Source: Ignavibacteria bacterium
Lineage (GTDB): Bacteria > Bacteroidota > Ignavibacteria > Kapaibacteriales > UBA4661
NCBI GenBank assembly: GCA_013298375.1
Contig: JAAFHM010000248.1
Coordinates: 1-7,107, forward strand
Reading direction: 5' to 3'
DNA: 7,107 nucleotides
The translations under genes and the position numbers were made by a program. Positions 1 through 5,235 of this stretch are shown in pieces (positions within the stretch are counted from its first letter, which is position 1; each line of letters starts with the position of its first letter). The notes under the pieces were generated by a model. The model had not been told where the DNA came from and did not search any database. It saw only the letters and a list, made by a program, of their open reading frames with translations.

Positions 1-7
1 AAATCTA

Positions 8-33
8 AGTTTGTTCGCAAAAATAATCTGGTA
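8..33 (+). repeat. Left terminal inverted repeat of the IS630 element
   Basis: The reverse complement of 1094-1119 matches this stretch at 21 of 26 positions, with mismatches at repeat positions 5, 10, 11, 16 and 21. It is preceded by TA at 6-7. Just inside it, the 7-mer TGGTAAA occurs twice with a 10-bp period (29-35 and 39-45), which may be a transposase contact site. I found no counterpart near the right end. Confidence 0.85.
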
Positions 34-107
34 AATCTTGGTAAAGTCATAGAAAAGAGAGAGATTCTCATTGAACTCCATTACCTCAATGACCACCCTG
101 ATTTCAT

Positions 108-1117
108 ATGAAATTCGTTACGCCCTTGAATGAAGCCACTCGTAAGCAGTTGTATACCATCTATCATGATGACGTTTCCTTCAAACGTCGGCTTCGCGCT
201 CATGCCGTTTTACTGAGCGATCGTCGGTACAGTATTGACCAACTGGCAGATATTTTTGATGCCGACCGCGATACCGTCAGTATTTGGCTCACTAATTGGG
301 AAGAACACGCTTACGATGGCTTATCCGATGCCGCTCGTCCGGGACGACCGCGTAGAACCTCTGCTCAAGAAGATGCAATGATTCTCCGCACGGTCGATAC
401 GCATCCACAGCAGAGTAGAACTGCGCTGTCGGCGCTGAAAAAAAAAAGATTACTCTGAGCCTCCAAACGATTCGCCGCCGCCTCAAAGAAGCGGGGTACC
501 GCTATAAGCGGATTGTCAAGCGCCCTGCGAAAGCTCCCGATCGGCAAGAATATGAGCGATGCAAGAAGCATTTGGCAGAACTTGAACGCCGCGAAGAGCG
601 GGGAGAGATTGAACTTGCTTACGCTGATGCTGCGGGCTTTAGTCTCCAAGCGCCACAGCCAATGGCATGGCAGCATTCGGAGCGTCCTCTATGGCTTGAG
701 GCACAGAGTCATGGTAAACGCTTGAATGTCTTTGGATTCTTGCGGAAAAACAATGCGTTTGAAGCGGTTGTTTTTGAGCAAACCATCAATGATGATTGTG
801 TGATTGCAGCGATTGATCACTATATCCGCCATCGCACCAAAGACTCGCTGCCACTGCATATTCCTCTGGACAATGCGCCATCGCACCACACCGATGCAAT
901 GTACGAAGCGCAAGAACGGTGGAAGAAGAAGAATGTTTTTCTTGAATATTTGACTCCGTATTCTCCACAACTCAATCGTATTGAAATCCTGTGGCGGCGC
1001 GTGAAGTATCACTGGTTACCACTGGAAGCCTTCCAGAGTATGAAGAGTTTGAGACGGCATTTATTCGCTGTCCTTAACGGCATCGGGACGGAATACCCGA
1101 TTACTTTTAAGAACTAA
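108..1117 (+). CDS. IS630-family DDE transposase, expressed by a -1 frameshift (two ORFs)
   Basis: This gene encodes the enzyme that cuts and joins the IS ends at TA. The first frame (108-458, 116 codons) carries a helix-turn-helix DNA-binding region (about residues 30-70) followed by a G-R-P-R-R linker typical of IS630 proteins. It stops shortly after a run of ten A at 438-447. The -1 frame is open from before the A run to 1117 and continues the family sequence without a gap (I-T-L-S-L-Q-T-I-R-R-R-L-K-E-A-G-Y). The fused product would be about 336 residues, the normal family size. The catalytic triad is visible in fused numbering: D174 (Y-A-D-A-A-G-F), D255 (L-D-N-A-P-S-H-H) and E293 (N-R-I-E), with 37 residues between the second D and E. 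There is no Shine-Dalgarno site before the ATG at 108. The first ORF alone would be a DNA-binding fragment that could act as a repressor. A disabling indel or sequencing error in the homopolymer is the alternative to programmed shifting. Confidence 0.85.
438..448 (+). other. A10-G slippery run, probable -1 frameshift / transcriptional slippage site
   Basis: Ten A residues (438-447) followed by G sit at the junction of the two transposase frames. In the upstream frame the codons are AAA AAA AAA AGA, with TGA three codons later (456-458). Shifting back one base reads AAA AAG and enters the downstream frame. Runs of this kind support ribosomal -1 slippage on tandem lysine codons. They also support RNA polymerase slippage, where one extra A gives the same frame. 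Small GC-rich hairpins exist downstream (for example CCGC 499-502 with GCGG 508-511), but they are too far away to be classical stimulators. I saw no clear internal Shine-Dalgarno site. Confidence 0.65.
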
Positions 1118-1119
1118 CT
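1094..1119 (-). repeat. Right terminal inverted repeat of the IS630 element
   Basis: This is the partner of the repeat at 8-33 and is followed by TA at 1120-1121. It contains the last codons and the TAA stop of the transposase gene. A separate short inverted repeat (ATCGGG at 1082-1087, CCCGAT at 1096-1101, 8-nt loop) overlaps its inner edge. No U run follows that small hairpin, so it is not a convincing terminator. Confidence 0.85.
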
Positions 1120-1144
1120 TACCTGTTTTTTTTTCGTCAACCCC

Positions 1145-2494
1145 ATGAAAAACATCATCATATTTTGGTTCCGCCGCGATTTGCGTTTGAGTGACAATGC
1201 GGGCTTGTATCATGCCCTCAAGACCGCTCAGGAAGAGGGTTTGAGTGTGCTGCCGTTGTTTATTTTTGACCGTGCCATTTTGGATAACCTCGAAAACAAG
1301 CGCGATCGCCGTGTGGAATACATTCACCGTGCTTTACATAGCATCGCGGATGGCTTGCAACCGCATCAATCTTCGCTGCTTGTGCGGTATGGCTTTCCAC
1401 TTGCAGTATGGGAGCAGCTTTTGGAAGAGTACCGTATTCATGCGGTATTCACAAATCACGATTATGAGCCATATGCTTCGGAGCGCGATGCTGCCGTCGA
1501 GCGCCTTTTGGAAGCGCGTGGAATCGGCTTTCACACGTTCAAAGATCAGGTGATTTTCGAGAAAAATGAGATTTTGACAGGCGACAACCGCCCATACACG
1601 GTCTTTACGCCATACAGCCGAAAGTGGAAAGCACATCTGAGCGATTCCGTTGTTCGTGCTTATCCGACCGAGCAGTATTTCAGCGCTTTTGAGAGGATTG
1701 CGTCCGCACCATTTCCAATACCGACGTTGGCAGAAATGGGCTTTGAAGCGCTTGGCGAGGCGTTTCCCGATAGTACCATTCCCGCCGATATTGTTCGCCA
1801 TTACGACCGCACCCGCGATTTTCCTGCCGAGCGCGGCACAACACGGCTTTCGGTACATTTGCGCTTTGGAACGGTGAGTGTGCGAGAATTAGTGCGCACG
1901 GCGCAAGAATTGAACGAAACATGGCTCAATGAGCTTATTTGGCGGGATTTTTACCAGCAAATTCTTTGGCATTTCCCCCGCGTGGCGCATGAATCCTTCA
2001 AGCAGGACTACGACCGCATTGAATGGCGGCGCGACACGGCAGATTTTCAGCGCTGGTGCGAAGGAAAAACAGGGTATCCGCTTGTGGATGCAGGGATGCG
2101 GGAATTGAATGCGACGGGTTTTATGCACAACCGCGTCCGCATGGTCGTTGCGTCATTTTTAACGAAGCATCTGCTTTTGGACTGGCGGTGGGGAGAGCGC
2201 TATTTCGCGCAGCAACTCTTGGATTTTGACCTTGCGGCAAATAATGGCGGTTGGCAGTGGGCGGCAGGAACGGGCTGCGATGCGGCTCCGTATTTTCGCG
2301 TGTTCAACCCTGCTTCGCAACAGGAGAAATTCGACCCTAAGCGAGAGTACATCAAGCGTTGGGTGCCGGAGATTGATTCCGCCGATTATCCCGCGCCGAT
2401 GGTAGATCACAAATTTGCCCGTGAGCGGGCGCTTTCCACCTACAAACAAGCATTGAAGCCGTCTGGCGGCGAGATACAGGAAAAATTATTTTGA
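1145..2494 (+). CDS. phr: Class I deoxyribodipyrimidine (CPD) photolyase
   Basis: This is a cytoplasmic FAD enzyme that uses blue/near-UV light to split cyclobutane pyrimidine dimers. At 449 residues it is close to E. coli PhrB (472). The N-terminal antenna domain opens with F-W-F-R-R-D-L-R-L-S-D-N (residues 7-18). The helical FAD domain holds the T-R-L-S segment (233-236), N-E-L-I-W-R-D-F (262-269), T-G-Y-P-L-V-D-A-G-M-R (309-319), M-H-N-R (327-330), and N-N-G-G-W-Q-W (366-372). By alignment to PhrB, the electron-transfer tryptophans are W370, W347 and W294, and the substrate-contacting E and W of the active site are E263 and W266. The antenna-pocket Asn-Glu that binds folate in PhrB appears replaced by Pro-Tyr-Ala at about 109-111, so a flavin or deazaflavin antenna is possible. 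The start is the first ATG, with no Shine-Dalgarno site. It lies 23 bp after the IS target TA, so its native promoter has probably been displaced. The 3' end overlaps the convergent gene by 9 bp. Cryptochrome function cannot be excluded from sequence alone. Confidence 0.93.
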   Translation: MKNIIIFWFRRDLRLSDNAGLYHALKTAQEEGLSVLPLFIFDRAILDNLENKRDRRVEYIHRALHSIADGLQPHQSSLLVRYGFPLAVWEQLLEEYRIHAVFTNHDYEPYASERDAAVERLLEARGIGFHTFKDQVIFEKNEILTGDNRPYTVFTPYSRKWKAHLSDSVVRAYPTEQYFSAFERIASAPFPIPTLAEMGFEALGEAFPDSTIPADIVRHYDRTRDFPAERGTTRLSVHLRFGTVSVRELVRTAQELNETWLNELIWRDFYQQILWHFPRVAHESFKQDYDRIEWRRDTADFQRWCEGKTGYPLVDAGMRELNATGFMHNRVRMVVASFLTKHLLLDWRWGERYFAQQLLDFDLAANNGGWQWAAGTGCDAAPYFRVFNPASQQEKFDPKREYIKRWVPEIDSADYPAPMVDHKFARERALSTYKQALKPSGGEIQEKLF

Positions 2495-3307
2495 CAACAA
2501 GAAATTGCGATAATATGCCTTGCCGCGCACGGTCATGCGGAGTGTGTACATCCCGCTCGCCATATCGCTTTCGGGCTTGAAGGTAAAGAAATAGCGTCCT
2601 TGCGGACGGCGTAGAGACGGAAACTCGCGTATGACGTTTCCCCCCGCAGAAATGAGCGCAAAGTCAACTATCCCTAACTCAACAACCGTGTAAGGGAATA
2701 CTGCGCCATCAGCAGGCACGGGATGAGGATAATTTTGTCCAAGACCATCAGAAAAATTGCCTTCGACAAGCGGTGCGCCCGTCATGCGAATCACCGATGG
2801 ACGTGAAGAAGTCGGCACGACGGCGCGACCATTCACCAAAAGCGAATCGACAGTGATGGAGGTCGTCACATCGGGGCTTGCAAGCGTGAGAAATTCAACA
2901 CCAACGAGTGTTACAAGGTCACTGCTGGGAGAGATTCGGCGGAGATTATCGCACGAAAGACGGACGGAAGCGAGATTGAGATTGACAAATTGGCTGTCGG
3001 TGCGTGGCGTGGCGCATTGCATCAGGTTTGCGCCGCCACCGATGGCTTGCCGAAAAGCTAGGGACGAGGGCGCGTAACGAAGAACGACGCTGAGTGAATT
3101 GATTGGGTCGGTGAATTGTCTAAGAACGGCGCGAATCGGCAAACGCACAAGCGTTCCGCGCTGAACTGTTGTGTCGGGAAGCTGGATGGAAATATCGGTT
3201 TGCGCTTGTGATTGTTCGGGCAGAAACGCAGCAAGAGCAGCAACAATGAGTATTGCGCAGAACATATATCGCCCCGAATTGTAACGACGGTGTAGAAGAA
3301 TATTCAT
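2486..3307 (-). CDS. Exported protein with cohesin-like beta domain and T9SS C-terminal sorting domain
   Basis: The predicted product is 273 residues. I start it at the ATG at 3305-3307. The reading frame continues upstream to a TTG at 3385, but the ATG places a typical Sec signal peptide at the N-terminus: a basic region with H-R-R and R-Y, a hydrophobic core A-I-L-I-V-A-A-L-A-A, and a likely cleavage after S-Q-A near residue 35. Residues about 41-172 alternate hydrophobic strands with the pattern V-Q-R-G-T-L-V-R-L-P-I-R-A and later L-V-T-L-V-G-V-E-F. This resembles the cohesin-like/carbohydrate-binding beta sandwich often found in Bacteroidota surface proteins, but it is a fold impression and not a firm match. 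Cysteines 98 and 119 could pair. From about 191 the sequence G-Q-N-Y-P-H-P-V-P, strands, then S-G-M-Y-T-L-R and a basic end match a T9SS type A sorting tail. No enzymatic motif is visible, so the function is unknown. It has no operon partner in the window. Confidence 0.75.
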   Translation of the reverse strand: MNILLHRRYNSGRYMFCAILIVAALAAFLPEQSQAQTDISIQLPDTTVQRGTLVRLPIRAVLRQFTDPINSLSVVLRYAPSSLAFRQAIGGGANLMQCATPRTDSQFVNLNLASVRLSCDNLRRISPSSDLVTLVGVEFLTLASPDVTTSITVDSLLVNGRAVVPTSSRPSVIRMTGAPLVEGNFSDGLGQNYPHPVPADGAVFPYTVVELGIVDFALISAGGNVIREFPSLRRPQGRYFFTFKPESDMASGMYTLRMTVRGKAYYRNFLLSK

Positions 3308-3550
3308 CGGTATTGGAATGGATAACACAAAGCCAGAGAGAACATTACGCCCAAAATACAACCATTTCCCGCTCTCTGCAAGCAAGAAAAATTCGATGAC
3401 GCATCACTTTCGGTATTAGATTTGTAACTCTTTTGCTGTTCATCTGTTTTTTCTGGCAGAGGTGTTTGAAAAAAGTATTGAAGCGCTTCGCCCCAAAACG
3501 ACATATTGTATTCATAATTTCATTTTAACCGCATTGCACGGAGAACACTC
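3308..3550. promoter_or_regulatory. Divergent intergenic region between the T9SS protein and the DUF1800 operon
   Basis: These 243 bp hold no gene and must carry the starts of transcription for both flanking genes. On the + strand TAGATTTG at 3417-3424 fits the Bacteroidota -7 consensus (TAnnTTTG), with TTCG at 3392-3395 about 21 bp upstream as a weak -33 element. That would give a leader of roughly 120 nt. Closer to the gene, CATAAT at 3513-3518 resembles a sigma-70 -10 box but lacks a good -35. A perfect 10-bp palindrome GAAGCGCTTC (3480-3489) and an AT-rich inverted repeat (3447-3453 with 3468-3474) are possible operator or leader structures. I found no convincing promoter for the minus-strand gene. 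Confidence 0.35.
3540..3543 (+). promoter_or_regulatory. Shine-Dalgarno site for the DUF1800 gene
   Basis: GGAG lies 7 nt before the ATG at 3551 and fixes that start. The only other in-frame start candidate upstream is a TTG at 3533, before which a stop (3515-3517) closes the frame. Confidence 0.7.
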
Positions 3551-5134
3551 ATGGCACTCCTCGACAAAATTTCCGCACCACTGACGGCAAAAGCTGCCGA
3601 GCATCTGCTCCGGCGGACGATGTTTGGTGCTACTCGCGCCGATATTGCCGCACTCACGGGCAAAACAATAGACCAAGCGCTGGATATGCTCTTAGCAACG
3701 CAACCCGCGCCGCCTGTGCCTGTCAGCCCAACATCGGGGCAGACATGGTTGAACAACACATCCCGAGACCAGAATGATGGTCTCAATATCCGCTACATGA
3801 AAGCATGGTGGCTGGGATTGATGGCTACTCAGCCAATATCCATCACAGAAAAAATGACGCTCTTTTGGCATAATCACTTCGCTTCGGCGTGGTCGGTTGT
3901 CAATGATTCGCGCTATATGTACAAGCAACACGCGCTTCTGCGGAGTTCCGCGCTGGGCAATTTCAAAACAATGGCACGAGAGATTTCCTTCGACCCCGCA
4001 ATGCTGGTGTATTTGAACGGCAGAAACAATACTGCCGCCGCACCCCAAGAAAACTACGCCCGTGAACTTCAAGAACTTTTCACGATTGGCAAAGGTGCAG
4101 AAGTCAGCGCAGGCAATTACACGACCTACACCGAACAGGATGTTCGCGCCGCCGCCCGCGTTCTGACGGGCTGGACGGTTATCGACTCCACCGTAACATC
4201 AGGTTTTGTTGCCAACCGCCATGACACAACCGATAAGCAATTTTCAGCAGCATATCAAAATACGGTTATTCGTGGTCGAAGTGGCGCTAATGCTGGTCTG
4301 GATGAATTAAATGATTTGCTGGATATGATCTTCCGGCAAAATGCGACTTCGGAATATATTTGCCGCAAACTCTACCGCTTTTTTGTCAATTTCGAGGTCA
4401 CGCCAACGGTTGAAAGGGAAGTCATTGTGCCGCTTGGCAAGACATTACGGGACAATAATTTTGAAATCAAACCCGTCTTGCGCCAACTTCTCGGCAGTCA
4501 GCATTTCTTTGATGCGAATCTGATTGGTTGTATGATAAAAACGCCGTTGGATTTGGTTATTGGTTTGGTGCGACAAATGCAAATCAATTTTCCACCACTG
4601 GCGACGCAACGAGAATATTACTACCTTTACTTCGACCAACTTGCGAACCTCTCCACAACGCTACAAATGAACGTTTTTGAGTTGCCGAACGTTGCCGGAT
4701 GGTCGGTTTATTATCAAGAGCCGCTTTTCTACCAAATTTGGATTAACAGCGCTACGATGCCCGCCCGTGCGGATTTGAGCAACACGCTGATTAACGGCTG
4801 GGGGCTGAGGAATGCTGCTATGGCAACAACACGGGTAACCTTTGATTCCGTTGCATTTTTGGAGCAGTTCCCGAATCCTGAGGATGTTCTTAAAGTCATG
4901 GATAATTTAACGGAACATTTCTTTGCCATTGACTTGACAAGCAGTCAAAAAGATGAGTTGATAAGCGGACAACTCCTGCCCGGATTGCCCGGCACCGAAG
5001 CGATGGAATGGAGCACCGAATGGAGTAGCTACAAACTTACTCCGACGGACACGGCAAAGAAAAACACCATCCAACAGCGATTGAATCGATTGATACAGTA
5101 CATGATAAAACTTGCTGAGTATCAAATGATGTGA
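3551..5134 (+). CDS. DUF1800 family protein
   Basis: The product is 527 residues, in the usual range for DUF1800. The biochemical role of this family is not established; it is repeatedly found beside DUF1501 genes. The family blocks are present in order: H-L-L-R-R-T-M-F-G at 18-26, M-T-L-F-W-H-N-H-F at 102-110, D-P-A-M-L-V-Y-L-N-G at 148-157, E-N-Y-A-R-E-L-Q-E-L-F-T-I-G at 167-180, T-E-Q-D-V-R-A-A-A-R-V-L-T-G-W at 194-208, H-D at 224-225, and E-L-P-N-V-A-G-W-S at 377-385. No signal peptide or membrane segment is visible. The stop at 3515-3517 shows that none is missed upstream, and a GGAG ribosome site 7 nt before the ATG supports this start. The next gene follows after 101 nt on the same strand with no terminator between, so the two are probably co-transcribed. 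An exported partner with an unexported-looking companion suggests either a cytoplasmic role or export in complex with DUF1501. Confidence 0.9.
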   Translation: MALLDKISAPLTAKAAEHLLRRTMFGATRADIAALTGKTIDQALDMLLATQPAPPVPVSPTSGQTWLNNTSRDQNDGLNIRYMKAWWLGLMATQPISITEKMTLFWHNHFASAWSVVNDSRYMYKQHALLRSSALGNFKTMAREISFDPAMLVYLNGRNNTAAAPQENYARELQELFTIGKGAEVSAGNYTTYTEQDVRAAARVLTGWTVIDSTVTSGFVANRHDTTDKQFSAAYQNTVIRGRSGANAGLDELNDLLDMIFRQNATSEYICRKLYRFFVNFEVTPTVEREVIVPLGKTLRDNNFEIKPVLRQLLGSQHFFDANLIGCMIKTPLDLVIGLVRQMQINFPPLATQREYYYLYFDQLANLSTTLQMNVFELPNVAGWSVYYQEPLFYQIWINSATMPARADLSNTLINGWGLRNAAMATTRVTFDSVAFLEQFPNPEDVLKVMDNLTEHFFAIDLTSSQKDELISGQLLPGLPGTEAMEWSTEWSSYKLTPTDTAKKNTIQQRLNRLIQYMIKLAEYQMM

Positions 5135-5149
5135 GGCATTTGCCCGCTC

Positions 5150-5178
5150 CAAAGCCGCACCACACGGCGCAAAGCCGC
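5150..5178 (+). repeat. Two direct CAAAGCCGC repeats in the DUF1800-DUF1501 spacer
   Basis: The 9-mer CAAAGCCGC occurs at 5150-5158 and again at 5170-5178, exactly 20 bp apart. Between the copies, GCCG (5154-5157) can pair with CGGC (5165-5168) around a 7-nt loop. The 101-nt spacer otherwise becomes pyrimidine- and A-rich before the DUF1501 ribosome site. It could be an mRNA processing or stability element, or chance. Confidence 0.4.
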
Positions 5179-5223
5179 GAGGTAGGCATCAACAAACCAA
5201 CAACAATTACTCTCTTACTTCTC

Positions 5224-5228
5224 AAGGA
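5224..5228 (+). promoter_or_regulatory. Shine-Dalgarno site that decides the DUF1501 start
   Basis: AAGGA lies 7 nt before the ATG at 5236. This start puts the twin-arginine motif at residues 3-4. The longer in-frame GTG start at 5131, which overlaps the DUF1800 stop, would bury the motif behind 35 residues with no signal character. Confidence 0.7.
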
Positions 5229-5235
5229 TACGACC

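Larger units (their letters stand above)
8..1119 (+). mobile_element. Complete IS630-family insertion sequence, 1112 bp
   Basis: The element is bounded by imperfect terminal inverted repeats (8-33 and 1094-1119, 21 of 26 positions matching) and flanked on both sides by TA (6-7 and 1120-1121). IS630/Tc1-mariner elements insert at TA and duplicate it, so these are most simply the target-site duplication. Inside is a single transposase gene split over two frames. Its stop codon (1115-1117) lies within the right inverted repeat, leaving almost no 3' untranslated DNA. With intact ends, an intact DDE triad and only the frameshift at an A run, the copy looks recent and possibly active. Only seven bases of left flank are in the window, so the left neighbour cannot be identified. 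Family assignment rests on protein motifs plus the TA target; no subgroup name is claimed. Confidence 0.88.

Noticed and set aside
499..511. CCGC/GCGG hairpin as a frameshift stimulator
   Set aside because: It lies about 50 nt after the A run, much further than the usual few nucleotides, and has only four pairs.
365..676. 103-residue minus-strand frame antisense to the transposase
   Set aside because: It is antisense to conserved transposase sequence, including the slippery run, and has no protein features of its own.
1082..1101. Hairpin at the right end of the IS as a terminator shielding phr
   Set aside because: It has a six-pair stem and no adjacent U run; the T9 tract at 1126-1134 is 25 nt away.
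2757..3077. 106-residue + strand frame opposite the T9SS protein
   Set aside because: It is antisense to a protein with a clear signal peptide and sorting tail; its Arg/Thr-rich composition is typical of a shadow frame.
3308..3385. N-terminal extension of the minus-strand protein to a TTG at 3385
   Set aside because: It would add 26 residues in front of a well-formed signal peptide and uses a rarer start codon; the ATG at 3307 explains the N-terminus better.
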